Source: an uncultured Oscillibacter sp.
GTDB lineage: Bacteria; Bacillota; Clostridia; Oscillospirales; Oscillospiraceae
Assembly: GCA_910584995.1 (NCBI GenBank)
Contig: CAJUDW010000025.1
Location: 1 to 35,965 of the forward strand
DNA: 35,965 nucleotides
Reading direction: 5' to 3'
Shown here piece by piece: positions 24,321 to 31,979 of the stretch. Positions within the stretch are counted from its first letter, which is position 1. The number at the start of each line of letters is the position of its first letter. The notes beneath the pieces are model-generated. The model was given only the letters and a program-made list of their open reading frames with translations. It made no database searches and was not told where the DNA came from. The position numbers and the translations under genes were made by a program.

Positions 24321-24562
24321 CGTATTTGAAAAAGCGGCCTGCCGCTTTTTCGCAGGGATGGGTACGGCTGTGCGCAAGGCCTGCCTGCTTTCAGCGGACA
24401 AGCCCGTACTTACGCAGTGTTTTCTCCCATGTATACGCTGCCGGAGAAAACCGGTTTTCTTGATTCGCGCCTCCGGGTGCGGACCCTGTGAGACGCTTCC
24501 ATATGCTAAGAGGACACAGGCTTTTGCCCGTGTCCTCTACCCGATCAAAGAGAATGGTTCCG
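24321..24562. other. Non-coding stretch rich in inverted repeats
   Basis: No convincing gene. It holds GAAAAAGCGG/CCGCTTTTTC (24328-24351), the 16-bp palindrome AGAAAACCGGTTTTCT (24445-24460), and AGAGGACAC...GTGTCCTCT (24509-24538). The last repeats the stem of the PFOR terminator (GGACAC...GCCCGTGTCC) and looks like a diverged duplicate. It may be remnants of inserted elements next to repeat copy B. Confidence 0.5.
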
Positions 24563-24717
24563 CCTGTATTCACAGGCGCTAAACGGCATCTGGGTGGATC
24601 TTTTGCGGCCCTGCTGCGTTTAAAAATTTCGAAATACATCCGGCATCCCTGGGATCTTTTCCTTCCAGGACAGAAAGTCCCCCGATCTATCCTGCATCCC
24701 CTGCCAATGAATACAGC
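24563..24717 (-). repeat. Dispersed 154-bp repeat, copy B
   Basis: On the minus strand it aligns end to end with copy A (16221-16374). It begins CTGTATTC and ends GAATACAG, perfect 8-base terminal inverted repeats, and keeps the CCTGTGAATACAGG end hairpin. It starts immediately after the stop of the GatD-like gene, so that gene's transcript would run into it. Confidence 0.72.
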
Positions 24718-24720
24718 TTC

Positions 24721-25476
24721 TTATTTTTCGCACCGGAGCCGCAACTGCTCCGCTGTCACGGCAAAGCCCTGCTCCGCCCAGGTATCCCGGGGCCGCTCCG
24801 GCGGGAAGGTTTCCCCCCGGTATCCATACACGGCGGCGGCAGCGGCCTCCAGCAGGCGGGGGTTTTTTACGAGGATCGGCCCCGTCAGTTCTGAGGCAAA
24901 CACATTCTTCCAGTGGAACCCCTCAGGGCTTCCCTGCCCCTCGTTGCCCCAGCCCATCTCTACGGAGGAGAGAAGGGGCGTTTCCACGCCGAAAATCACG
25001 CCGCATTTATTCATGAAGCCCACTACAGCCTCCGGATAGAGTTCCGTGTGGCCGTAGACATCTCCGGTTAGCCGCCTGGGCTCCTGGACAGTGGTGAAGC
25101 CGGCCAGGCCAATGCACTCGTAAAAGACCTCCCGTTGGGGGGAGCCGGCAGGCAGGCGGCGGCAGGTAATAGAGGCCCCCAGCAGTTCCATGGCATTTCC
25201 GGCGAAAAGCATCGGCATCCCTGCCTTCGCCAGGTCCTTGAGGGTGGGGCCGAACCGGAGGAAATCCGCCAGGGCGGCTTTCTGGGCCCGCTCCGTACCT
25301 GCGCCCATGAAGAGGAAGTCCGCCCCGGAGAGATCCGCTTCCCCCCCGGGGGCAACGGCCTCCACCTGGACGGTATTCCCCAGCCCCTCCAGATACCGCT
25401 TTAAAATGGAAAGGTTGGCGTAGCTGCCGTACAGGCTCATCAAATCCGGATACAGGTGGATTAAGCGCAGTTCCAT
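24721..25476 (-). CDS. GatD-like protein lacking the glutaminase catalytic residues
   Basis: 251 residues, CobB/CobQ-like class I amidotransferase fold. It aligns well with GatD, the glutaminase subunit of lipid II isoglutaminyl synthase: IHLYPDLMSLYGSYANL at the start, FLFMGAGTERAQ, RRLTGDV, VVGFMN and a C-terminal EGFHWKNVFASELTGPILVKNP. However, the nucleophile region usually reading GMPxLxICGGYQ is GMPMLFAGNAMELLG here, with Gly93 in place of the Cys. The usual YLHGPxLPKN is ELTGPILVKN, with Thr198 in place of the His. As written it should not hydrolyse glutamine. It starts one base after the MurT-like stop with AAGGAGG 6 bases upstream, so the pair is coexpressed. The frame is intact, so this is divergence rather than decay. 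Confidence 0.85.
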   Translation of the reverse strand: MELRLIHLYPDLMSLYGSYANLSILKRYLEGLGNTVQVEAVAPGGEADLSGADFLFMGAGTERAQKAALADFLRFGPTLKDLAKAGMPMLFAGNAMELLGASITCRRLPAGSPQREVFYECIGLAGFTTVQEPRRLTGDVYGHTELYPEAVVGFMNKCGVIFGVETPLLSSVEMGWGNEGQGSPEGFHWKNVFASELTGPILVKNPRLLEAAAAAVYGYRGETFPPERPRDTWAEQGFAVTAEQLRLRCEK

Positions 25477-25477
25477 G

Positions 25478-26806
25478 TTACGCCTCCTTTTCCACACGGG
25501 AGAGCAGCTTATCCCGGTCGGAGAAGCAGGTCACCACATATAGATCCTCGTTCCCTGTGCTCCGCAGTTCCTCCGCCGCAGCGGCAATGTCCGGCTGGAC
25601 AGACCACCGATCCGGCGGCAGGGCCGTGAAGGAAAACCGCTCCGCCAGATCCCCGCTGTACCGCCCGGAGAGGAGTACCCGCTTTACATGGGGGACGTCC
25701 AGCTGGCCGAAGTCGATGTCCCAGAGCCAGCTGGTTTCGCTGGTGAAATATTTCCGGCTCACCGCGTCCACAATCACCAGGACGGCGCAGTCCTTGTTTG
25801 TCAAGGCGATATAGCGGAGATTGGTATCGTAAGCGACGGAGTTTTCATGCTTGCTGGTGAGAAGGGTTCCGTGATGGGCTCCCAGGCGGAAGGTTTGCAT
25901 CCGGCCGTTTTTCAGAAGGTAGCCGCTGAGCACCCCGGCAGCGGTTTCGCCGCTGATGCCGCACTCCCGGCAGGCGGCGTAAGCCGCCAGGATGTTGTAA
26001 ATGTTGTAAATGCTGCGGAAGGCCAGGGTCACGGCGATCCCACCGTCAAGGGTCACGATCCCCTTGTCCAGATCCACCGCCGTGACGGTGTAGTCCGTCC
26101 GGGGCTTCCGGTGCCCGCACTGGGTGCAGCGGTAGGCGCCGATATGGTTGTAGTGGACGTAATCGTACTCCATGGGGGCATGGCACAGGGGGCAGAAGGC
26201 CCCGTCGTGATAGACGCCGGTGGGGGCGTCCGAGGAGACGGCGCATCTGTCCAGGCCGAACCACTTCACTTTTTCGTGCCCTTGGGCGAAGCAGGAGGAG
26301 AGGGGATCGTCGGCGTTCAAAATCAGCCCCGTTTCCGGATGGATAGCCGGGAGGATAGCGTCATACACCCACTCCGGGTGGCCGTTCCGGGTGAGTTGAT
26401 CCCGGTAGAGGTTGGTGACGACAAATTCCGTGGGGTGGAAATATTGAAAACTCTTGGCGGCATACCGCTCGTCGGACTCAATCAGGAGTACGTCGGCCTT
26501 GACCCGGCCGCCCATGGTAGAATGGGACAGCACCAGGGTGGCCACGCCCTCAATCTGGTTGGAGCCCTCCTCGTTGTACACCACGGTCTTGCCCCCGGCC
26601 CGCAGGATGGCGGCAATCATCTCCACAGTGGAGGTTTTGCCGTTGGAGCCGGTGACGGCGATAATGTGCTCCGGTAGCTGCACCCGGGCCAGGATATCCG
26701 GACAGACCTTCAGGGCAAATTTGCCCGGCATGGAACTGCCCTTGCCCACCAGTTTCCCGACAAACCGGGCCAGCTTGCATACTGCAATTGCCAGAAATTT
26801 TCTCAC
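25478..26806 (-). CDS. MurT-like Mur ligase (lipid II isoglutaminyl synthase catalytic subunit family)
   Basis: 442 residues. N-terminal MRKFLAIAVCKLARFVGKLVG as in MurT, P-loop GSNGKTST (53-60), Mur ligase central domain with NADDP, the MurT-specific Cys4 zinc ribbon (Cys205, 208, 227, 230) and the C-terminal DUF1727 domain with NGRMQTF and SWLWDIDF. Normally MurT amidates D-Glu of lipid II with ammonia from GatD. Here the motif normally like DNxADGRDxSW is DAVSRKYFTSETSW, and the usual LxKNPAG stretch is LTSKHENSV. The Asp region contributing to the shared catalytic triad therefore also appears changed. It starts at GTG (26804-26806) inside the stop of the cyclase gene. It may use free ammonia, or another substrate. 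Confidence 0.9.
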   Translation of the reverse strand: MRKFLAIAVCKLARFVGKLVGKGSSMPGKFALKVCPDILARVQLPEHIIAVTGSNGKTSTVEMIAAILRAGGKTVVYNEEGSNQIEGVATLVLSHSTMGGRVKADVLLIESDERYAAKSFQYFHPTEFVVTNLYRDQLTRNGHPEWVYDAILPAIHPETGLILNADDPLSSCFAQGHEKVKWFGLDRCAVSSDAPTGVYHDGAFCPLCHAPMEYDYVHYNHIGAYRCTQCGHRKPRTDYTVTAVDLDKGIVTLDGGIAVTLAFRSIYNIYNILAAYAACRECGISGETAAGVLSGYLLKNGRMQTFRLGAHHGTLLTSKHENSVAYDTNLRYIALTNKDCAVLVIVDAVSRKYFTSETSWLWDIDFGQLDVPHVKRVLLSGRYSGDLAERFSFTALPPDRWSVQPDIAAAAEELRSTGNEDLYVVTCFSDRDKLLSRVEKEA

Positions 26807-27462
26807 AGCCCCCGCCCCTTCTCGTCATTTTCCCGCAGTTCCGCAATGGCCCGGACAGGAGCGCCGTCGGCGTTCTCGGTTTTCAGGGGCAGGGCGAAGA
26901 AGAGGAAGTCCTTCCGCCCCGCAACCTTTTTCAGGCACAGGCACTCAATGATAACCATACCGTCCCCCAGGAAAATCTGATGGGCGGTGAGGGGGCCGGA
27001 AATCCGGTCCACACTGATGGCGTCGGTGCCTACCCCTTTCAGGCCGCAGGAGACTAAGTAACGGGCGGCCTCCTCGTCAGGGACGGGGAAGGTGTCCTCC
27101 AGATAGTCTCCGGTGCCCCACTTCTTCTCCCAGCCGGTGTAGAACAGCAGGAAATCCGCGCAGTAGAGGGAGTCGTGATGGGCTTTGAGGAATTCTGCCG
27201 TAATGACCGGGCCTACCTGGGATACATCCAGGGCCACAGCCCTGCCGCAGAACTGGGAGACAGGCAGCTGATCCAGGCTGGAGCCCTGGCGGGAGACATG
27301 GGAGGGGGCGTCCATATGGGTGCCGGTGTGGCTGGTGAGGGCAATGGCGGTCTCCCGGAACCCGCTGCTGGTGATGGTGCAGAGGGGGGACATGGCGGGG
27401 GAGGGCGTGCCGGGATAGACGGGGATGTCCGGCGTGATGGTGTGGGTAAGATCGATCATCAT
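26803..27462 (-). CDS. Cyclase-family metal-dependent hydrolase (kynurenine formamidase-like)
   Basis: 219 residues. The metal site motif HTGTHMDAPSH (45-55) is the HxGTHxDxPxH signature of the family, preceded by IDLTHTITPDIPVYPGTP and followed by DFLLFYTGWEKKWG and GVGTDAISVD. Members hydrolyse amide or ester bonds (for example N-formylkynurenine) or related cyclic compounds. No tryptophan-degradation genes are nearby, so the substrate is open. The ATG overlaps the end of mnmG (ATGA type) and its stop overlaps the GTG of the MurT-like gene, placing it firmly in that operon. Confidence 0.88.
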   Translation of the reverse strand: MMIDLTHTITPDIPVYPGTPSPAMSPLCTITSSGFRETAIALTSHTGTHMDAPSHVSRQGSSLDQLPVSQFCGRAVALDVSQVGPVITAEFLKAHHDSLYCADFLLFYTGWEKKWGTGDYLEDTFPVPDEEAARYLVSCGLKGVGTDAISVDRISGPLTAHQIFLGDGMVIIECLCLKKVAGRKDFLFFALPLKTENADGAPVRAIAELRENDEKGRGL

Positions 27463-29405
27463 GGCAGAGGCGTCCTTTCTTGCGAAGCGGAGGGGAGCGG
27501 TTCCCCCTCCGGAATTTCCGCCGGTGGGCGGTGATAGGTTTCTCGTTCCAAATAGATCATCAGGGCGGTCATGTCCGCCGGGGATACGCCAGAGATGCGG
27601 GAGGCCTGCCCCAAATCCATGGGGCGGACAGCATCCAGCTTCTCCCGCGCCTCCAGGCGCAGGCCTTGGATGGTGCTGTAATCCAGGCCGGCGGGAAGCT
27701 TCCGGGACTCCATTTTCCGGAAGTCCTCTACCTGCTTTTGTTGGCGTTGGATATAGCCTTCGTATTTCGCAGAGATTTCCACCTGCTCCGCCACCTCCGG
27801 CGGCAGGGCGGGGCGGCCGGGGTCAAAGGGGGCCAATTCCGCGTAGTGGAGCTGGGGCCGCCGGAGCAGGGCGATGAGGGGGCATCCGCCGGGAATGTCT
27901 GTGGTGCCCTTTTCCGCCAGAAAGGCCGAAAGGGCCGGGGACGGGGACGCGCCGGTATGGGTCAGCCGCTTGATCTCCCGTTCCACGGCGGCATATTTTT
28001 CCTCCACTGCCTCCAGCCGTTCCTTGGATATCAGGCCGATCTCGTACCCCCGGCGGGTCAGGCGGTGGTCGGCGTTGTCCTGGCGCAGCAGCAGCCGGTA
28101 TTCGCTCCGGGAGGTCATGATCCGGTAGGGCTCGTTGGTACCCTTGGTGACCAGATCGTCAATGAGGGTGCCGGTATAGCTTTCGGATCGGGAGAGGATG
28201 AAATCTCCCTGCCCCCGGATTTTCCGGGCGGCGTTCACCCCGGCCATGAAGCCCTGGACTGCCGCCTCCTCATAGCCGGAGGAGCCGTTGAACTGGCCCG
28301 CCCCGTAGAGGCCGGGGACAGATTTTACCTCCAGGGTGGGTTTCAGGGCCAGGGGGTCAATGCAGTCATACTCAATGGCGTAGGCGGGGCGGGTCATCAC
28401 CGCCCGCCGGAGGCCCGGCACGCTGTGGAGCATTTGAACCTGCACCTCCTCCGGCATGGAGGAGGAAAAGCCCTGGATATAGACCTCCTCCGTCTGAAGG
28501 CCCATGGGCTCCACAAAAAGCTGGTGGCGGAGTTTATCTGGGAAACGGACGATTTTCGTCTCAAAGGAGGGGCAGTACCGGGGGCCCACGCCTTCAATGA
28601 GGCCGGAGTACATAGGGGCCCTGTCCAGGTTTTCCCGGACAATGCGCCGGGTCTCCTCTGTGGTCCAGGTAAGGTAGCAGACGGCTTTGTTTTCCGGGGC
28701 GGATTTTGTAGAGTAGGAAAAGGGCACGGGGAGTTTGTCCCCGGGCTGGAGTTCCATATCCTCATAATCCACCGTCCGGGCGTTGACCCGGGGCGGGGTC
28801 CCGGTTTTGAACCGCCGCAGCGGCAGGCCCAGCTGCCGCAGGGAATCCGTCAGGCGGGCGGCGGCGTGGAGCCCGTCCGGCCCGGATTCCTCTACGCACT
28901 CCCCCACGATGGTCCGTCCGGAGAGATAGGTGCCGGTGGCCAGGATGACGGCCTTCACGGCAAACATCGCCCCGGTGGACAGCACCACGGCGGAGACCGC
29001 GCCGTTTTCTGTGCGGATCTCTACGGCCTCCCCCTGCCGGACAGTCAAATGGGGTTCCCGTTCCAGGGTGTGCTTCATCCGCTCCTGGTAGCGCCTGCGA
29101 TCCGCCTGGGCCCGGAGGGACCAGACGGCGGGGCCCTTCCCCTTATTCAGAAGGCGGTATTGGATACAGCATTCGTCGGCGGCCTTTGCCATCTCGCCCC
29201 CCAGGGCGTCCAGTTCCCGGACCAGGTGGCCCTTTCCGGTGCCGCCGATTGCGGGATTGCAGGGCATATTGCCCACCGCGTCCAGGTTGATGGTGAAGAC
29301 AATGGTCTCCAGCCCCAGCCGGGCGGCGGCCAGGGCGGCTTCGATACCGGCGTGGCCTGCGCCGATGACGGCGATATCAAATTTTCCTGCGGGGAATTCC
29401 GTCAT
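27459..29405 (-). CDS. mnmG: tRNA uridine-34 5-carboxymethylaminomethyl modification enzyme MnmG
   Basis: 648 residues. FAD-dependent partner of MnmE that modifies the wobble uridine of several tRNAs. Visible: N-terminal dinucleotide-binding motif IGAGHAGIEAALAAARLG, NPAIGGTGKGHLVRELDALGG, a Cys-containing insert, CDCID-like YDCIDP, and the C-terminal helical domain with IPGGCPLI, YEGYIQRQQ and ISGVSPADM. The start at 29405 has an AGAGGAG site 7-8 bases upstream. MnmE is not in the window. The stop overlaps the cyclase start. It is probably the first or second gene of a long minus-strand transcript. Confidence 0.97.
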   Translation of the reverse strand: MTEFPAGKFDIAVIGAGHAGIEAALAAARLGLETIVFTINLDAVGNMPCNPAIGGTGKGHLVRELDALGGEMAKAADECCIQYRLLNKGKGPAVWSLRAQADRRRYQERMKHTLEREPHLTVRQGEAVEIRTENGAVSAVVLSTGAMFAVKAVILATGTYLSGRTIVGECVEESGPDGLHAAARLTDSLRQLGLPLRRFKTGTPPRVNARTVDYEDMELQPGDKLPVPFSYSTKSAPENKAVCYLTWTTEETRRIVRENLDRAPMYSGLIEGVGPRYCPSFETKIVRFPDKLRHQLFVEPMGLQTEEVYIQGFSSSMPEEVQVQMLHSVPGLRRAVMTRPAYAIEYDCIDPLALKPTLEVKSVPGLYGAGQFNGSSGYEEAAVQGFMAGVNAARKIRGQGDFILSRSESYTGTLIDDLVTKGTNEPYRIMTSRSEYRLLLRQDNADHRLTRRGYEIGLISKERLEAVEEKYAAVEREIKRLTHTGASPSPALSAFLAEKGTTDIPGGCPLIALLRRPQLHYAELAPFDPGRPALPPEVAEQVEISAKYEGYIQRQQKQVEDFRKMESRKLPAGLDYSTIQGLRLEAREKLDAVRPMDLGQASRISGVSPADMTALMIYLERETYHRPPAEIPEGEPLPSASQERTPLP

Positions 29406-29496
29406 AGATCGGCTCCTCTTTCCAATTCTTCAAAGTAAACTGCCGGGGCTCCGGCCATATCCCGGGAGAAGGCGTGGAAGGGATTACAGGGGCGGG

Positions 29497-30327
29497 TCAG
29501 CCCTTCCGCAGGGTGATCACGGCAATTTCCGGCCGGTTGAAGAGGCGGAAAAGCCGTCCCACGTTTCCGAGCCCCCGGGTGGCGAAGAGGACGGAGCCGT
29601 TTTCCCGGTAAAGCCCTGCCGTGTAGGAGGGGAAAAAGGTGCGGTTAGTGGAGAGGAGCCCGTCGGTAAAGGGCAGGCGGATGACGCCGCCGTGCCCGTG
29701 GCCCGACAGCACCAGATCCGCCCCCAGCAGGCTGTATTCCCCGGGGAAGCGGTCGTTCCGGTGGGCCAGCAGAAGCCAGAAGGGATCGCCCCAGGCGGCA
29801 TAGACCTCCCGGGCTACCTGAGCGGGGGATTTTTGGTCGGCATAGCCGTTGGGGTCGTCGATGCCCGCCAGTATAATCTGATCCCCGTTCCGCTCCAGAG
29901 CCAGGAACTTGTTATCCAGCACGGCGGCGCCGTGTCCGGAGAGCTGCTTTTTCAGATCCGGCACATCCACGGCGGCCCACTCGTGGTTGCCGGTGACATA
30001 ATAGGTGGGGGCGATAGCGGAGAGGCCCTCCGCCACGGTTTCCGCGTAGTCCGCCGGTAGATCCCGGTATTCGTCCACCAGATCGCCGAGAAAGAAAATC
30101 AACTCCGGGGACTCCGCCGCCACGGCGTCAAAGAGGGCCCGGTTGCCCTCCCCGAATTCCGCCCCGTGGAGATCGCTGAGGACCACAATCCGGCACCCGT
30201 CGAAGCCCGCCGGCAGGGCGGGAAAAGACGGCTCAAAGCGGCACACCTGCAGGGCGGTGTTGCCCCAATAGACGAACAGGGCCGCCAGCAGGATTCCCGG
30301 GAGACGCCGTCCAGGTCCCTTTGCCAC
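29497..30327 (-). CDS. Membrane-anchored metallophosphoesterase (YkuE/YaeI-like)
   Basis: 276 residues. One N-terminal hydrophobic segment (about 10-27) anchors a calcineurin-like phosphoesterase domain. Metal ligand motifs: SDLHG, GDLVDE, GNHEW, LLAHRND and SGHGHGG, all intact. Relatives hydrolyse phosphodiester bonds, with UDP-linked lipids among proposed substrates; the actual one is unknown. It starts at GTG (30325-30327) after AAGGGGGCG. It has an extended -10 promoter upstream, and mnmG follows 91 bases downstream, so the operon may begin here. Confidence 0.9.
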   Translation of the reverse strand: MAKGPGRRLPGILLAALFVYWGNTALQVCRFEPSFPALPAGFDGCRIVVLSDLHGAEFGEGNRALFDAVAAESPELIFFLGDLVDEYRDLPADYAETVAEGLSAIAPTYYVTGNHEWAAVDVPDLKKQLSGHGAAVLDNKFLALERNGDQIILAGIDDPNGYADQKSPAQVAREVYAAWGDPFWLLLAHRNDRFPGEYSLLGADLVLSGHGHGGVIRLPFTDGLLSTNRTFFPSYTAGLYRENGSVLFATRGLGNVGRLFRLFNRPEIAVITLRKG

Positions 30328-30380
30328 AGGCTGCGCCCCCTTCCCAAAAGCTGACGTACGTACAATTTTATGCGTAGAGA

Positions 30381-30409
30381 ATTATACCATGGAACCTTTG
30401 TGATGGCGA
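30381..30409 (-). promoter_or_regulatory. Extended -10 promoter of the phosphoesterase operon
   Basis: On the minus strand: TCGCCA (30404-30409, weak -35), 17-base spacer ending TGG, TATAAT (30381-30386). The TGG before the -10 compensates for the poor -35. Confidence 0.68.
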
Positions 30410-30546
30410 GAGAAAAAATACACAAAGAACCCCCTGGTTTCCCCTGGAAATCCGTATTTTTGAGGGATTTTTCCCTTGCAGACAGGACACTGGCGGAATG
30501 GACAAAGAGGCTGCGGAGATTTTAATGGTTTTGACAAAAGTTTCTC

Positions 30547-30575
30547 TTGCAAAACCGGCAAGGCTGTGTTATAAT
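30547..30575 (+). promoter_or_regulatory. Promoter of a short transcript
   Basis: TTGCAA (30547-30552), 17-base spacer, TATAAT (30570-30575). A terminator follows about 130 bases downstream. Confidence 0.75.
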
Positions 30576-30606
30576 AATACGACAACAAAAGAGGGGAGGC
30601 GTTTGA

Positions 30607-30690
30607 TTGCGTAAGACAGCATTATCCAGGCGGGAAGATGTGGACGATTTAATCTTTTTAGATGAGACTTGGTACCACAGTGAGCGTTGA
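30607..30690 (+). CDS. Possible 27-residue peptide in a short transcript
   Basis: The frame opens with TTG at 30607, preceded by GGGGAGG (30593-30599, 7-base spacing). It encodes a charged peptide beginning MRKTALSRRED, with a middle DDLIFLDETWYHS, and ends at TGA 30688-30690. It fits neatly between a good promoter and a terminator. I recognise no family. The unit could instead be a small RNA, or a leader peptide for the genes downstream. Confidence 0.4.
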   Translation: MRKTALSRREDVDDLIFLDETWYHSER

Positions 30691-30701
30691 GACGATGGAA
30701 A

Positions 30702-30728
30702 CCACGCCAGAGACGGCGTGGGCTTTTT
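30702..30728 (+). terminator. Terminator of the short transcript
   Basis: CCACGCC (30702-30708), 6-base loop, GGCGTGG (30715-30721), then GCTTTTT. A good intrinsic terminator. Confidence 0.82.
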
Positions 30729-30844
30729 CTTTGTTTCGGCATTTCGTTTTAACGGGCCGGCGGTCCGATATAGAAATAGATCGCGATTCAGAAAGCGCAG
30801 AAGCCCCCTTCGTCTCAGCGCGCAGATACCCGCAGATACCAAAG

Positions 30845-30875
30845 AAGCGGCAGGCCTGGAAAGGCCTGCCGCTTT
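30845..30875. terminator. Strong hairpin upstream of the lipoprotein gene
   Basis: AAGCGGCAGGCCT and its exact complement around GGAA, with only a short T run. The 30738-30844 stretch before it has no clear gene; it holds a small direct repeat CGCAGATACC (about 30820-30840). Confidence 0.55.
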
Positions 30876-31022
30876 CCATAAAATAAAGGAAAAAACAGCG
30901 AAAAAAAGGAAAATTCTTATAGCCTTTTTCGGCCCGGTATGGTAATCTAAAAGTAGGAGAAAAGAGAAATCGATCTGCCCGGATTTTTGGGAAAAAGTCC
31001 GGATATGATGGGAGGGAGAACC

Positions 31023-31673
31023 ATGGGCAGAATGAAATGGCCGGCTATGTTGTTAACCGTTTTGCTGCTGACGGGTTGCTCCGGCGGGGAGAGCCCCGGT
31101 TCGGAAATGCCGGAGGAAAAAGCTGTGCCTGCGGCGGACATGGCTGCCGGATACGGCCAGGAGGCGGATTTGGAGGCCGCGCAGGTGGAGTCCTCTGCCA
31201 GGGCCTTGACGGAAGAGGAGATTTTGGATGCCTACCAGAGGGCGGAGGTGGCCTGCGGCTGGTTTGATTTGCAGCCCCTGCCGGACAGCGGGGAGATTGT
31301 CCAGATAGACGGGGTGGACTACCGTGAGGTGGATGTTCCCGGCATCCAGAAGATGGAGGATCTGCGGACATATCTGCGGAGCCTGTTTTCCGGGGAACTG
31401 ACGGAACAGCTTCTGGCCACAGGGGGCAGCTGTCCCCTGTACCGGGAGATTGACGGTTCCCTCTATGTCTGTGCCTCCGGCCGGAGCCGGAACAGCGGAA
31501 AGGGCAACATGCAGATCCAGATCAACCGGATTGACGAAACCTCCTACACGGTGGATGTGACGATGGACCTGCTGGGCGCCGGAGGCGAGACAATGGGCGT
31601 GGAGTGCTGGTCCTTCCCCTACGCCTATGTGGACGGCAGGTGGGTCTTTACGGATTTCCGGCTGGTCTGGTGA
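31023..31673 (+). CDS. Secreted lipoprotein, possibly IseA-like
   Basis: 216 residues. It starts MGRMKWPAMLLTVLLLTGCSGGE, a signal peptide with lipobox LLTGC, so it is anchored outside the membrane after cleavage before Cys. An acidic, low-complexity linker follows, then a domain with EEILDAYQRAEVACGWFDLQPLP, DYREVDVPGIQKMEDLRTYLRSLFS and CPLYREIDGSLYVCASG, ending DGRWVFTDFRLVW. This pattern recalls Firmicutes proteins related to the DL-endopeptidase inhibitor IseA, which I suggest with modest confidence. The start at 31023 is chosen for GGAGGGAG just upstream; a longer frame begins at 30987. Confidence 0.8.
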   Translation: MGRMKWPAMLLTVLLLTGCSGGESPGSEMPEEKAVPAADMAAGYGQEADLEAAQVESSARALTEEEILDAYQRAEVACGWFDLQPLPDSGEIVQIDGVDYREVDVPGIQKMEDLRTYLRSLFSGELTEQLLATGGSCPLYREIDGSLYVCASGRSRNSGKGNMQIQINRIDETSYTVDVTMDLLGAGGETMGVECWSFPYAYVDGRWVFTDFRLVW

Positions 31674-31743
31674 TCCTGCGGGGCTGCCTTTGCAGGCGTT
31701 GCTGAATGGCCTGCCCGGCCCGCCGGGGCCTGGAAAATGGAAT

Positions 31744-31972
31744 TTTGCGCAAAGAATTACGCAAATTTTAAAAATATTTACGCAAAAATATAGCATAACC
31801 CTCCGTATTTCAATGGTACGGAGGGTTATTTGTTACGAAAATAACAATATTTGCGATATAAAATGAAAATAAAATACGCAAATTTACGTAAAAGCTAATT
31901 CTTGTGACAGAAAATAGCCCGATTTTTTATGCAAACAGGAAAATTACAACGTTTGCGTTGAATCTTGCGTAA
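31744..31972. promoter_or_regulatory. Field of about nine TTTGCGTAA-type motifs upstream of hppA
   Basis: In an AT-rich intergenic region, copies of TTTGCGTAA or its complement TTACGCAAA occur at 31744-31753 (palindrome TTTGCGCAAA), 31757-31765, 31778-31786, 31850-31858, 31874-31882, 31884-31892 (TTACGTAAA), 31927-31935, 31952-31960 and 31964-31972; some have 1-2 differences. The second and third are 21 bp apart, two helical turns. The last two end just before the hppA -35. This looks like a multi-site regulatory region for an unidentified DNA-binding protein. Confidence 0.6.
31795..31834 (+). terminator. Terminator after the lipoprotein gene
   Basis: ATAACCCTCCGTA (31795-31807) pairs perfectly with TACGGAGGGTTAT (31817-31829), followed by TTGTT. 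It lies inside the motif field, between the third and fourth copies. Confidence 0.8.
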
Positions 31973-31979
31973 AAATAAC

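Noticed and set aside
20520..24401. A very long open frame (about 1290 codons) on the minus strand opposite the PFOR gene
   Set aside because: It is the antisense shadow of a strongly biased GC-rich gene; it has no recognisable domain, while the plus strand encodes an intact PFOR with all motifs.
30437..30492. Third copy of the 154-bp repeat (complement strand, shares TGCAAGGGAAAAATCCC)
   Set aside because: Similarity is limited to about 20 bases of a simple G-run/A-run/C-run core, and the terminal repeats are missing.
30662..30886. 74-codon plus-strand frame after the short transcript
   Set aside because: It runs through a strong intrinsic terminator and a long hairpin and has no ribosome binding site.
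31744..31972. Replication origin with DnaA boxes or plasmid iterons
   Set aside because: The motif TTTGCGTAA differs from the DnaA box TTATNCACA, there is no dnaA, dnaN or rep gene nearby, and copies are in mixed orientation with irregular spacing.
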